A DNA stretch of 49,947 nt, taken from Chromera velia (taxonomy: Eukaryota > Sar > Chromeraceae). The notes beneath the pieces were generated by a model. That model did not search any database and was not told the origin of the DNA. It saw only the letters and a program-made list of their open reading frames with translations. The stretch is taken from the NCBI GenBank assembly GCA_018398765.1, contig JAHBMJ010004429.1:8498-58444 (forward strand). Direction: 5' to 3'. The first letter of the stretch is position 1. Every line of letters begins with the position of its first letter. A program made the position numbers and the translations under genes. This document shows positions 33,401 through 44,715 of this stretch, in pieces.

Positions 33401-33895
33401 TACCCTATTGAGAGAACTGCAGCTTGGCGCCCCCTTGCTGCTGTTCCATCCGGAGGAAGAAGGAAACTCAAGTGCTTGTACAGGCGATGCATGCAGCATG
33501 TTGCATGCATGCACCGCATGCATGTTGCATAATGTTTCATCTGACAGTGGTGGTACAGAGCGACTAATCCTGCATAGAGGTTTTGTACATAGCCATCTGG
33601 TTATTGTACCATGGGAGCAGCAAGCCGCCAACCTCCAAATAGAATGGCTAAGGCGAAAGGGCCTGGGGGGACTTTCAGGTCTTTTCCAGAGAGCAAAAAC
33701 AAGAACCCTCCAAAGAAGAGGATTCGAGGGGTTGTGCAACAGCCCTACATGGAGATACCCCTAAGCACATGCGCATAGCAGAGTCAGCCTAATCTTTGTG
33801 TCAACATCTCCATCGGGTAAATAGAGAAGCCCAAGAGTTCCACAAGGCGTGCACTCTGACCTTGTGCCTCACTGAACATGAGATTGAACATGCGC

Positions 33896-34228
33896 TTATA
33901 CATGATTGAGTGTCTTATAGTTTGTTATTACAAACATGCATGGAATTATCTTCAAGTTTGCGCAACGTGAAGCTTCGACTGCCTGCACCACCAAGAGCAC
34001 CGCAACGCAATGTCGCTGCCTGACTGTCTTGCAAACCTGCAATCCCTCTGCCCCTCGTTTCATCCCCCTTTTACAATTCCTGCATGAGACTCCCATCAAT
34101 GCGCAATTGTTTATTTCTCCCACCTCCATATCGACCATCCCCCCCCCGTATGTGTGTACATACAGGTCGTGATCTGGTTCGTACTGACGAAAACCGTCAC
34201 TCATCTGCAAAAAGACTGAAAACGGCAT
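33896..34228 (-). CDS. Candidate small protein, 110 aa, unrecognised
   Basis: A minus-strand frame starts at an ATG with an A at -3. It reads MPFSVFLQMSDGFRQYEPDH and then a stretch with several Cys (NCALMGVSCRNCKRG). The first 45 codons look protein-like and the rest less so. A possible acceptor (TTTTTGCAG) lies just before the second Met, so it may instead be an internal exon. No family is recognised. Confidence 0.22.
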   Translation of the reverse strand: MPFSVFLQMSDGFRQYEPDHDLYVHTYGGGMVDMEVGEINNCALMGVSCRNCKRGMKRGAEGLQVCKTVRQRHCVAVLLVVQAVEASRCANLKIIPCMFVITNYKTLNHV

Positions 34229-34445
34229 CTTGATAGGTCAGAGATTCAAAGAATACCGCAGGTGACTCAGTACTGAAAGTTAGCTAGTGCTTTCGGTGCG
34301 TTTTGCTCATAAATGTCATTGATCGACGTGCTTCCTTACTCTGTTGCAAAAATGCACTAAAAGATCAGACTACAATGAAGAAGCAGGACAGTCACATTCA
34401 TGTTCTTTCTGTATCGCGCGCGCGCTCTCTTTTACGCTTCCTTGC

Positions 34446-34446
<1 letters not shown>

Positions 34447-34490
<44 letters not shown>

Positions 34491-34521
34491 CTCTCTATGT
34501 GTGTATGTGTATGTGTGTGTA

Positions 34522-34556
<35 letters not shown>

Positions 34557-34618
34557 ATGTGTGTGTGTGTGTGTGTGTATGTGTGTGTGTGTGTGTGTGT
34601 GTATATGTCAGGCACGCA

Positions 34619-34659
<41 letters not shown>

Positions 34660-34742
34660 ATACACACACATACACACACACTCACACATACTCACACACA
34701 CACACACACACACTCTCTCTCTCTCATACACACTCACATACA
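34447..34742. repeat. Compound (CT)n, (GT)n and (CA)n microsatellite
   Basis: A (CT)n(ATCT)n block is followed by about 120 bases of GT with TATG interruptions. After a short spacer about 120 bases of CA follow, so the two arms are complementary and could fold into a long hairpin around 34604-34620. Confidence 0.9.
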
Positions 34743-36304
34743 CAGGCATGCATAGTAGCAAAGAGTGTCTTGTTCTCGTTCCTTCTCTTTCTTGTGAATG
34801 AGAAAAGTCTTGTTCCACATCTTTCTCTGCGAGCTTTGACACCTTCCGCCTTTTTACCCCCGTTGCCTGCGTGGAAGAACAAAAGCACCCCTTCATATGC
34901 TCTACGGCTTCACAGGCATGACAAGTAATAAAATGCATGTGTGTGGATATCAATTTCAAGCGACGTCGCTCACTCTTGCGTGAAGATTTCCTCTATGGCA
35001 GATCGAACCCGCCTCTTCAAGTTCAACGTCGGAATGAAGAGGAAGAGAAGCTCTCGATGGTACGACTCCCAAGATACGGAAACCCGACGTCCCTCTCTTA
35101 AGACTCTGAGCATTTGCTGGTATCGAGCATATCCTGTGCTCCAGGTCCATGAATGCAATGCCATCGGACTCCGTATTTCTGATCAAAGCATTCTTCATCT
35201 CGGCTTTTTATCTTTTGCTCTAGCTCTCTTTATGTGGCCTGCAAAAGAATTAGAATGAATGTGAAGGGAGTGACAGGTCTGGGTGGCTCTTCGTGAGTGA
35301 GGCGGCATGCCTTCAAGGTAATGCTGCGATAAATCAAACGACGTCATGTTCTGTAGGTTTCTGGTATCTCGGAGTTTTGTCAAGCATCTTAGGCATGGGT
35401 CTGATATGCCTCCCACCACCTTTACGAGGGTGCTGCTTGTATATTTCCACTGAAGCATACACCTCAAGAAGAGCTGTTGCATCCGCGAATTAGGAACACA
35501 GCAAGAATTGAGAAAAAGAAAGTCAAAGAGGCAAAGGCAAAGCACAGGCAAAGAGAGGCGTTCAAAAGAGAGGAGAACGAGACACATAGAGAGAAGAATC
35601 ATTCACCTATCTCTGTGTATCTCATATGCCTGTGTGTGTATGTGCATATGAGATAAGGAAGCGAGGAAAGGAAGAACCGAAAAGCAAAGACCCAAGAGGG
35701 AAAAGAAGATAGAGAGCACACACGCAACCTCTAACTCAAGCGCGCCGATACCCACACGTGCACACTTATGCATGCAGGAACAAAAAGAAGGGGTGGGAGG
35801 AAAATGGGTGGGGGAGAAAAGCCCTCCTCCTGGTATCTCTCTGCAGCTTGATCTGTGAGCACGCATGTGCAAATCCCCATGTGGCAGCCTCGGTACGCGG
35901 ACGAAAAGGCTGAAAGAAGCACTAATATATGCATCAATACAAACATCATTTTGTATGGCGGTCCGATTCCTTCAACGAGAAGAGATCAGAAGCGCGAGGG
36001 GACAGCAAAGGTGCGTTTCCGAATATCTCTTGCTTTGGTCATTGTTCTGCAATGTCAACGACCGCTGTTTCATTTTCTGTCATACAGTTACGATGGATTG
36101 AGCTTCCGTATGTGCTTTTCGCACGTGTTTTGCTGGGTGTATATATTGAAAGTAAAAAGTTCGCTTTCGTTCCTTGTGCAAGACTCAGGGGTCTCCATTC
36201 AAAACTAACCTTCACTCATAGTCTGCAGCAGTACAGTTTCCTTTTCTTCCCGCCCCTATACCGCCCATTCATTCTCTGTGTTCGTGCGGGTTCAAGCAAT
36301 GCAG
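34743..36304. other. Gene-poor stretch with weak coding signals
   Basis: A minus-strand frame at 34970-35164 (ending YHRELLFLFIPTLNLKRRV and beyond) and a plus-strand start at 35955 (MAVRFLQREEIRSARGQQ, then a GTGCGT donor) look somewhat protein-like. I could not join either to further exons and do not call them as genes. Confidence 0.35.
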
Positions 36305-36395
36305 GTCCTGATCGTGTTTGGACAGATGGAGACCGGTGTCGGCCAATGCAGAGAATTGCAGTTGATGGACGACACCGGAGTGCAGAAGGATCAAG
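36305..36395 (+). CDS. Candidate internal exon, unrecognised
   Basis: A 91-base open segment lies between an acceptor (AATGCAG) and a GTCAGT donor, the same donor word used repeatedly in the large array gene. It reads VLIVFGQMETGVGQCRELQL followed by MDDTGVQKDQ. No partner exon was found, and a (TGTC)n microsatellite follows at once. Confidence 0.2.
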
Positions 36396-36410
36396 GTCAG
36401 TGATACCTAT

Positions 36411-36590
36411 GCTCTGTTTGTCTGTTTGTTAGTCTGTCTGTCTGTCTGTTTGTCTGTCTGTTTGTCTCTGTGTCTCCCTCTTTTTCATATGGGAAGCAGA
36501 CAGACAGACAGACAGATACATACACACATACACATACACACACACACATACACACATACACACATACACGCATATACATACATATACAAA
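36411..36590. repeat. (TGTC)n, (CAGA)n and (CA)n microsatellite
   Basis: TGTC/TTTG units run to about 36465. After a short spacer CAGA units and a CA run with ATAC interruptions follow. The flanking arms are partly complementary. Confidence 0.85.
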
Positions 36591-36709
36591 GACACTTTCA
36601 TGTGAATGTCTTCTCTTCTTTTCATGTGCTCTCTGTCTTCCATCGTTATGAACTTGTTGATATCTTCTGCTATGCCCTTTTCTATACATTTTTGTCCCTT
36701 TTTAATTAG

Positions 36710-37391
36710 TGCACACTTGCATGTCTATTTATGCCTAAAGGTATGAATTTTAGTTGAAATGACGTTACGGCGGTTGCGCGGTGGTATTGGGCTAATTTAC
36801 TGACAGTGACAGCTGAGAAGTCTCTGAGAGAAATTTAAAGGAGAAAATATAAAGACCTAGGTAAAGATACAACTTCTTTTTAGCACTTAATTTGATTAAT
36901 TGTAATCAATCTTGCATAAATAAACATTGCATGCCCTAGTTGCATGCCAGTGTAACACTAAGTGTGTAAATAGACTAAATTAAATGTAGATAAATAGCGA
37001 TAGCTAGCAGACGGACCAAAACTTGAAGATAGACTAGAAAAGATGATAACATCATAATGCAAATAGAAGCAGAGACAGAAAGGTAAAGAACATAGTGCAA
37101 CGCGTTAAAATAAATTGTTCGTTTGCATACTATGATCATCTATTAAGACAAGTGCCACACCTTTTTAAAATGTTGGAGAAAATGTTTTGATAAGTTCCTA
37201 GATAGGTTCTAAAAAAAGTTATAACTTATGGTTAATAACTATAAGTAGTTATTAGATAGTTAAACGGTAACTTAAACCCTTCAAAAAAAGTTAGGCAAAT
37301 TAATCTTTTTTTTTTAATATTCCAGTCTAATTTCTAGATCCTTATTAATCCTTATGTACATATTGCTTAATGTTCCTATCTAAATTCCTAT
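36710..37391. other. AT-rich intergenic stretch
   Basis: No coding or RNA feature seen. Short words such as AGTTATAACTTA and GGTAACTT recur here and near 26.4 kb, suggesting shared fragments of an old repeat. Confidence 0.45.
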
Positions 37392-37524
37392 GGGCCCCGA
37401 GGGCGGGGTCTGATACCTCAGCTTAGGCTGGGGAACGCCCCGCCCTGCTAGCTCTGGCGACAGATAGACATAGCGGGAAGGCCCTAGGGCGGAACATATC
37501 AATCAATCAATCAATCAATCAATC
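37392..37524. mobile_element. SINE-like GC-rich stem-loop with (AATC)n tail
   Basis: Inside AT-rich DNA sits a body of about 105 bases that is strikingly GC-rich. AGGGCGGGG (37400-37408) pairs perfectly with CCCCGCCCT (37438-37446). The body ends in a pure AATC tetramer tail at 37497-37524. A compact structured body followed by a simple-repeat tail is the layout of many SINEs. GGTCTGATACC near 37408 matches the pol III B-box at eight of eleven positions, which is weak. Confidence 0.3.
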
Positions 37525-37847
37525 CTATACCCCATATTCTTTTACTTACTAGTCTTTTATATTTCTACCTTTAGTCCTATAGTAGACTCCTACTACCTCA
37601 AATTCTAGCTCAAATTCTTTGATATTAATTCCTCACAGCTTGAAGTTGCAGGGATCGAAGACAACTACAAAGAGAAACGGGCCACTTACGTCACATCCTT
37701 TCAACCGTCTATGCAAGGTCGGGGGATCGTGTACAGAAAGACAGATAGATCGTCTACAGCGAAGCTCGCAAAATAGAAGACACGTGCACATTGTATATAC
37801 GTACAAACTAGGAGACATGCGAACGAATTGGACTACCTGAAACCAGG

Positions 37848-38963
37848 TCATACCCACACAACGTTATCCCTCGTGTCCTGAGCCCCCCCCGTTTGCTGCT
37901 CTTTCCTTTCTACTTGCACCGGAGGGTGCGGTGAGGAGAAAGAAAAGTCAGTGCACTCCGGAGGAAGGCTCATCGTCTTCACCACCTTCCCGGTCTCCGC
38001 AGATGCAACAAACACTTCTGTGTCATTGCCTTGCGACCCCTTATGCCTCACGGCGAAGACCAGAAACCGCTCCCCGTCTGCGGAGAACACTAATCGGGGT
38101 CCTGCTGTTCGTCTGTCTGGGTCGTAGCAACTGTCGACCTTCCACTTGGAGTCTTCTCTGTCCAACATGAAGAAATCAGAAAAGGGGGGGGCAGAGGATG
38201 TAAACAGGGTGAAGTAATTCCCGTTCCGACAACCGATGGCGAACACTTCCTTTGTCTTTACATCGAGTGTGAAGTCCGTCAACCAATCCGCGGGGGGCCC
38301 AGCAACGCCCATCTGGTCCCCTGTGGTTGCGTTCAGAGCATAGAATCGAGACCCAGAATATTGGCATGGCTCCTTGTACATGTACACAACGCCGTCTCCT
38401 GCCTCGACATCCACCGCAAACGGCCGGGGAATGTCACATCCCGACTTACCCAGCATTGCCGTAGCACCAGATACGGGGTCAATGGAGGCAAGAGAGTAGG
38501 TGTAGGGCCCGAAGGAGCTGGCCCGTCTCCAGCCAAAGAGCTTGTCTTGATGGAAATACGAGGCTGAGAAGAGAGGGACCCCGGGTGTGGGGATCTGCCG
38601 GTAGCTCGTCTTCCTCAGAAGACTGCCTGAGGAGGCTCGGAAGGAAAGGACGGATGCGTTGGAAGAGGAGCCCTCGTAACCCAATGCAAAGACGGTGTCG
38701 GAAGGTTCGTGCAAGAGTGCACTGTGGATTCTCAAGCCGTCTCGTTCTTGTCGTTCTTGAACAACAGAGCCACCTTGGGCCTGCGAAATGTCCATTGGCT
38801 GTACATGACAAGTCCCATCTGTCAGGTTCAGAAACGCGACAGTGGGCTGGTTCTCATTTTTAATGAGCGAGGAGACGGCAGGAAGCACCTGAAGGCTTGC
38901 CGTCTCCGTGCAGGCCAAGAGGAGCCACACCGCCAGACTCAGGGATGTGCACCAAGTGGTCAT
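37848..38963 (-). CDS. Secreted 371-aa protein, possible beta-propeller
   Basis: A single minus-strand exon starts at ATG 38961-38963 and ends at TGA 37848-37850. Residues 1-24 form a signal peptide (LSLAVWLLLACTETAS). The mature part has recurring short beta-strand-like units of the form SxxxFALGY, LYSLASIDPxSG, FYALNATTGD, LVFSADGERFLVFAV and FVASAETGKVV, which resemble quinoprotein or PQQ/WD-like blades; fold assignment is inference. Four N-glycosylation sequons (NLT, NAS, NAT, NDT) and several Cys fit an extracellular or lumenal location. Its start lies 589 bases from the PCNA start on the other strand. I cannot name a function. Confidence 0.8.
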   Translation of the reverse strand: MTTWCTSLSLAVWLLLACTETASLQVLPAVSSLIKNENQPTVAFLNLTDGTCHVQPMDISQAQGGSVVQERQERDGLRIHSALLHEPSDTVFALGYEGSSSNASVLSFRASSGSLLRKTSYRQIPTPGVPLFSASYFHQDKLFGWRRASSFGPYTYSLASIDPVSGATAMLGKSGCDIPRPFAVDVEAGDGVVYMYKEPCQYSGSRFYALNATTGDQMGVAGPPADWLTDFTLDVKTKEVFAIGCRNGNYFTLFTSSAPPFSDFFMLDREDSKWKVDSCYDPDRRTAGPRLVFSADGERFLVFAVRHKGSQGNDTEVFVASAETGKVVKTMSLPPECTDFSFSSPHPPVQVERKEQQTGGAQDTRDNVVWV

Positions 38964-39552
38964 TGTTTTGATTGCTTCCAGTGCTCTCTAGCTAGCTGCG
39001 AACATTCACCAGACACCTGAAGGGCATCATTGAGCCTTGAGGATCCTTGAGAATTCCGCGGCAATTTCTGGCATATATATAGTGTTCAAAATTTTTTCCT
39101 GTGACTTGAGGAATTTCGATCGCGATTCAATGGATTTTTCGAATTCTAGCTCGGCCTATCTCGCGACATCGAATTTTTGCAAGTGTGTCGTTGGTCCCGG
39201 AAAGCGAAAAGAAAAAGATCTTGTCCTGGCACGATCGAAATTAAGAAAGGACTAACTTTCCGGGGCCATGCATCCACATCCGTCTCATTTGGTGCTGTGA
39301 ATTTTTTTTCTCAGATTTGAGTGCTAATCGTGTGAGCATTTCTGAGCTGGAGAAACAGCAGCGTAGCGAAAACGGGGACAGTGGAGTGTCAAACTTGTAC
39401 ACAACCTTGATTGCATGGCTTCTATTACTTTCATTTAAGATCGCACCTCAACTCTCGACCTTGGCAGATTAGTTTACACCTTTTCCGTGACTGGTGTTTC
39501 AGCCTGAACTTCAAAGTCTCCGTCCCCACTGAAGTCAAAGGAAGTCAACAGG
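38964..39552. promoter_or_regulatory. Divergent promoter region between two genes
   Basis: These 589 bases separate the start codons of the secreted protein (minus) and PCNA (plus), so both promoters and 5' untranslated regions must lie here, unless leader introns are present. No TATA box or other motif can be assigned with confidence. Confidence 0.45.
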
Positions 39553-42420
39553 ATGTTTGAGGCACGGTTGGAACAGGGTCACATCTTGAAAAAAGTTTTC
39601 GATGCCACCAAGGACCTGTGTACTGATGTGAACGTCGACTGTTCGGAGACTGGCATCAGCATGCAGGCAATGGACGCATCACACGTCGCTTTGGTATCGA
39701 TGAAAATGAACGACAAAGGTTTCAACCATTTTCGGTGTGATAAGGGCATGTCCCTTGGTCTGAACATGACCAGTGTGTCCAAAATTTTCAAAATATGCAA
39801 TAACGATGACACAGTCACACTGCGAGCGCAGGACGAAGGGGATTCAATCAGCTTCCAGTTTGAGTCTGCAGGTGAGAAGGGAAGGGAGAGGAAAGGGGTG
39901 AGACCAAGAATAGACGAAAGACCGCTGACAACACTCCCTGAAAATTAGTGCGCCCTCTCGTCGTTTTCTCGCCTTGTGCTGAAGCCTTACCTTTCCGTTC
40001 ATGTGTCCTGCTGCATATGTCTGCTCTCTCAAAGCACTTCCCTGAACACTACTCTTCGGACCCTCAGGAAGTCAGAGTGTGTGTGAGTGGGGGTCACAAA
40101 CCCAAGGGATAAAAACAAATGAAAAGGACTGGTAAAGCAGATTATGGTAGTCGACTGGGTGGACACTGACAATCCAGGTGTGCTCTTTGACTTCACTGCG
40201 TGTTTGGTTTGATTTGGTTGTATGCAGCTCAGGAACGAATCAGTGACTTTGAGTTGAAGTTGATGGACATCGACAGCGAACACCTGGGGATTCCAGACAC
40301 GGAGTATCAGGCCAGCATCACCATGCCCTCGTCCGAGTTTCAGAGAATCTGCAGAGATATGGTCACCTTTGGAGATACAAGTAAGGGGACCTGGCAGCAA
40401 AGAACGGACCATGTTTACTGCGTCTGTATTGGAACCTTTCGTGTCTTTGTCTTCTCCCGTCCTCTCTGTCTCCGTTTGACTCTTTCTCTTTTCCTCCGAC
40501 CTCTCTGTTCCCCTCTCCCTCTGTGGCTCGTCTTTTTCTTTTTTCTTCTCCCCGTCCCCCCCCCTCTCTCTCTACCTTCTTAGAAGCTTGGTACGCTTCA
40601 TTTTTTGCTTCCCCTTTTCGCTATTCTCCCCGCGCCTTCGCCCTCCCCTCCCTTCTTCACAATTCTCTGCAAACGATCTCACCCGATCTCACCCAAAGAG
40701 AGTTCTAGAAGGCAAACACACACAGACACAGAGAGAAATGTCGCTCTTCCGCCCCTGACGGCGACGCCGAAAGGCAGCAGTGCTGTTATCAGCCTTATGC
40801 ACGCTCGGAGGGCCCTCGCGTACATAGGTTGGAAGGTGACGGGGGGCCCCATGCACCCCAGCCGAGACAGACAGACACTCAGGCAGACACACAGACAGAC
40901 AGACAGACAGACAGGCAGACAGGCAGACAGAGACAGACAGACAGGCAGAGAGAGACAGACAGAGACAGACAGACAGACAGACAGAGACAGACAGAAAGAG
41001 ACAGACAGACAGACAGACAGACAGACGGACGGACGGGGCTATGGGCTTCCTCAAGGGTGGCACCTAACCGCTTCGTCTCTCTTTTTGTTTGCACATCCCT
41101 TTTTCTTCTTCGCCCTGTCCTCGTCTGACCATCTCTTCGCCTTATAGCTTGCCCCCCCCGCCCTTGGAATAAATGACAAATTCTCCAGAGACGGCATGTA
41201 AATTCGAATCACCAAACTGATTCATTCGACTTTCTTTGTGTTGTGGCGCAGTGAACATCGACGTCTCCAAGGATGGCGTAAAGTTCTCTGTCACGGGAGA
41301 TATCGGAACAGGTAACATCACCCTCAAGCCCAAGAACGATGCCGAAAAGGTCAGTAAAACACAGAGAAAGAGGCACCCTAAACGACAGGATGTGGACAGA
41401 CAGAAAGGCAGGAGGGGACATTAGAAAGCGAGTGAGTCTACAGAAAAGTAAAGCAAAGAGGTCTACAAGCTCAGTCTGGCGACGGTAGCAGACAGGCAGG
41501 AAAGCACGTAGAGAAAGAAAAGAGACACAGCGATATATGAGAAAGAAAAGAGAGTAAACGGACTAAGAAAGAGGACAGACAACCCAACAGCCCCTCACGA
41601 ATCAAAACAGAAGTCGGACACACGCACACACACACACGCAGAAAAAGAGAAGAGAACTTGAGACAAGCCGACACACAGAGAGGCAGGCACGGTACGGAGG
41701 CTCCAATGGCAGAATGGCCAGTCGCACTTCCTGTGACGTCATTTATCGCCTCCCTGCCTGCCCGCCCAACTGACGAAAGAATGAAGAAAGGAATGAAAGA
41801 ACGAAGGCCTGACGCCACCAGTCAGTGAGAGGGTGGGACTGTCTGTCAGAAAATGCCGTCAACTGACAAAAGAAAGAAAGAAAGCAGTTCTAGTCTGCGT
41901 AAAGAAGGAAGGATACATATGAGGATGACAATTCTGCTCGCTGGCCCCTCACTGCCTGAACGAATGAAATCGCCACTGGAGCAACGGTCTTCCCTCTGAT
42001 CTTCTATGTGCAGCTACTTGACAAAGTGGAAAAATCGACAGGAAAAAGCTGGACAGAAGAATCGTTTTTTCTGCCCCCGTTCCTAGCTTCGTTCTGTCTT
42101 TTCTTTTTCTTTTCTTCTTTGTTTTCTGTTTGCAGCCTGAGGACAACGTGATCGTGGAGATGTCCGACAAGATCGACCTGGCATTTGGGTTGAAGTACCT
42201 GAATTTGTTCGCAAAGGCCACCCCCCTCTCGCCCACGGTCTGTCTCCAGATGCAGGCAGACGTGCCTTTGACGGTCGAGTACGTTCTCGGTCGGGCTGAG
42301 GTGGGGCATCTCCGTTTCTATCTGGCCCCGAAGATCGACGAGGACGCTGAGCAGCAGGCGCAGGAGGGGGGAGAGGGGGGTGAGGCAGGAGGAGCAGAGG
42401 GCGGTGAGGCTGAGGAGTGA
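39553..42420 (+). CDS. PCNA: Proliferating cell nuclear antigen, 284 aa, four exons
   Basis: This is the sliding clamp that tethers DNA polymerases and many repair and replication factors in the nucleus. Exons are 39553-39871, 40228-40380, 41252-41349 and 42136-42420, all with GT-AG introns in phases 1, 1 and 0. The product matches the whole family from MFEARL through [12 protein letters not shown] and the interdomain linker [10 protein letters not shown] to [13 protein letters not shown] and FYLAPKID. The final APKID and what follows are lengthened by an acidic Gly/Glu/Ala tail of about 22 residues, so the protein exceeds the usual length of about 260. The tail is encoded by GAG/GGG-rich DNA and could arise from slippage. 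The ATG has A at -2 and fits the family's universal start. The second intron holds a GACA repeat. Identification is secure; the tail's function is unknown. Confidence 0.97.
40866..41035. repeat. (GACA)n microsatellite in PCNA intron 2
   Basis: GACA/GGCA tetramers with GAGA interruptions occupy about 170 bases of the 871-base intron 2. Frames through it encode Thr/Asp/Arg/Gln repeats and are not coding. Confidence 0.9.
41350..42135. other. PCNA intron 3
   Basis: A 786-base intron between a GTCAGT donor and a TTTGCAG acceptor. It is purine-rich on the plus strand for most of its length and pyrimidine-rich at its 3' end. No nested gene is seen. Confidence 0.8.
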
Positions 42421-43524
42421 GGGAATTGAAGAGAGAAGGNNNNNNNNGGGGGGGGGGGTGTAATGGCTGCCTGTGGGAGTGTGCATGTAGACTTTGCGTG
42501 CTTCAATTCACTCTCTTCATGAATGCGTGCACAGAGATGGAGAGATAAGCCTGGATTTATCTCTTCTCTTCTGATCAGCCGTCGACCTGCCGACAGAAGA
42601 GACAAAGCAGAAGGACGAAAGTGCTACAGAAGGAGGCATGGACCAAACAGAAGAGGATAGACAGGGGCAACGAGAAAGTTCTTCAAGCAAGTCCTCATCT
42701 CGGTCACACACTCACTCACTTCGTTCTCACTTCCCCCTTTGCACTTCCTTTTGTCCGTTGCCCCTCCGTACGGCTGAATGACAGAGAAGAAAACACGGTA
42801 CTGTGTTCCCTCTTTTCTTCATTTGGCGGGATGGGTCCGGATGATGGTCTCTTTCCTCTGCCTGCTTGGAACAGAGAGAGTCTCCTCCATACACCTTGTC
42901 CGTCGTGCCGTCTCGCTTCTTTCTGTCGTGCCACATCGAGGCCTCCCGTTGACCTCCTCATTATCGCATTGCGTCGTTGCATGTTCTGCGTTGAGCATGA
43001 TTTGTGTTTTTGGCTTGATGGCACAGGTCATCAGTCAATTCTTTGTGATAGACTTCATCGTGCTCCATCGATCAGACAGGAAAGAAAAAACAGCATGGGG
43101 GGGGGTATCAAGCGTACGAAAGGGCCTGAGACTGCAAGTAGGGAAGGGCTCCTGATTGGTCTTCCTCGATCCATGGAGACTTCCAAGCCAATGAATCTCC
43201 ATGCAAGCATCAATGGTTTTTCCAGTCCCGTTCTTTCCCTTCCTTTTTAGATTGAATTCCTCTTTTGTCTTTCACAGTCTGAAAAGACAGTCACAAGCTT
43301 AAGGTGCATCAACCTCAATATTGATGACAACCCCAATACCCTAGCCAATACCTTATTTATAATTAAATTGTAAACCCCCAGTCAAACCAGCAACCGGACT
43401 TTAAACTAAAATAAGCCAAACCCATTTTGCTACGCTAATTAGTACGCTAGATTCTATGATGAATCTAGGTGTAGTCCTGGTGTACATATTATTTAAAAAT
43501 TAAAAGTATATATATATATATATG
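42421..43524. other. 3' flank of PCNA; no further gene
   Basis: An eight-base N gap at 42440-42447 beside a poly-G run marks an unresolved spot about 20 bases after the PCNA stop. The rest to about 43260 is of mixed composition with overlapping open frames lacking domains, then AT-rich up to a (TA)n run that borders the inverted-repeat element. Confidence 0.5.
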
Positions 43525-43559
43525 GTGACCATGTTTGATTTGATTTGATTTGATTTGAG
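43525..43559 (+). repeat. Left terminal inverted repeat
   Basis: This 35-base end contains GTGACCATG followed by tandem TTTGA pentamers; it is the reverse complement of 44716-44755 apart from one pentamer. Confidence 0.85.
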
Positions 43560-43913
43560 CTTCAACCTCAAATATTTGATATTTGAGGTAAGATTTGAGG
43601 TTAACCTCTTAGGGTTCCTCACTGAGTCACTGACTTACTGTCACTCTGATCATTTTTCTCATGACAATAGTTATCAGAACATTTCTGATGTATGTTTCAA
43701 AAATTTAAAAAAATATATATAAAATTATAACTTATCAGTTCCGTAAAAAAAATATGCCTGTGTGGCAGTGTATATACACTAGTCACCGAGACTCACTCTA
43801 GTACTAATAGAGATTAAGAACATAAAATTGATAGATTTGAAATTGCATATGACTTTTTGTTGATACGATAAAGTTAGAGCACGTACCAAAATTGAGGTGA
43901 CAATCACTCAGCT

Positions 43914-44531
43914 TTATGGCACTTCCTTTTCCTCTTCTTTATGATCACTTTCTTCAGTATGAATCGAATCGATCGGTGGTGGGAGCTGTTGAGAGCTTTT
44001 TCTCTGGCTTTTCGGCTTTCCAGGAGTGGGTGCTCCTGGGTTTCTATTCAGTTGCGGAGAGATGACAACGGGGTGAGACGGAGAACCGCGCACACATTTG
44101 CTATTGCTGTTAGTGTTGGAACCGTCCTGTTTCTGGGCAGCTAAGCATCCAGAGTTGGTAAGTTCGGCTACCCTCTGTGCCGCGCCAGGGCCGATAACAA
44201 GCCCTTTGTGTTGGAGGTAAATATAGAGAGGTCGGTAGCCTTCCTCACCCGGAGTGATGACTTTCTCAGGAGAGGGAAGTTTCCCCCCAGCCTTCTCAGC
44301 ATTTGCGTCTGCGGCCGCCTCCTTTGGTTTCAAATTGGTCCTCCCGCCGGGCCCTGCAGGAACGGCCCCCCCTCCAGCACTGTCAGTAGCCCCCCCGTTG
44401 CCTTTTCCCTTGCCTTTCTGGAACTGCTCCACACCGACAGGGAATGTGGTCACAGCCTTTCAACGCTCGGGGTCAGAGGCATACTGCAATCTCTCGTGGT
44501 TCATATCCAAAATGTCCCAGTTATACAGCAT
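43914..44531 (-). pseudogene. Interrupted gene inside the inverted-repeat element
   Basis: A minus-strand frame begins at ATG 44529-44531 (MLYNWDILDMNHERLQYA). It meets an in-frame TGA at 44460-44462 after 23 codons, and continues for about 180 more codons to the stop at 43914. The downstream part has a Gly/Lys-rich stretch, then GYRPLYIYLQHKGLVIGPG and AQRVAELTNSGCLAAQKQ. A Pro/Ser/Lys-rich tail ends in acidic EEEKEVP. I recognise no domain. The TGA may be a single nonsense mutation (Arg CGA to TGA is one transition), so the gene is freshly broken, or an internal start just after it is used. It could be element-encoded or a captured host fragment. Confidence 0.5.
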
Positions 44532-44715
44532 GTCTAAGATTTAGGTTTTTTCATTTGAATCAGCATATGTAACGGATCGGTACTTGCAAAAGTTTTTTTG
44601 GGACCTTCATATTTGAGGTTAAAAGTCATATTGATCAAATATTTGATCGTATTTGATAGGTCTTTAAACACTAGGTCCTCCCTGACTGGATATTTGATTT
44701 GAGCTTAAGCCCTAC

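Noticed and set aside
40866-41035. Tandem GACA units considered as a CRISPR-like or coding repeat
   Set aside because: There are no unique spacers; it is a tetranucleotide microsatellite in a PCNA intron.
42621-43250. 209-codon plus-strand frame downstream of PCNA
   Set aside because: No domain, overlapped by open frames on the other strand, and no splice-site or start context that supports it.
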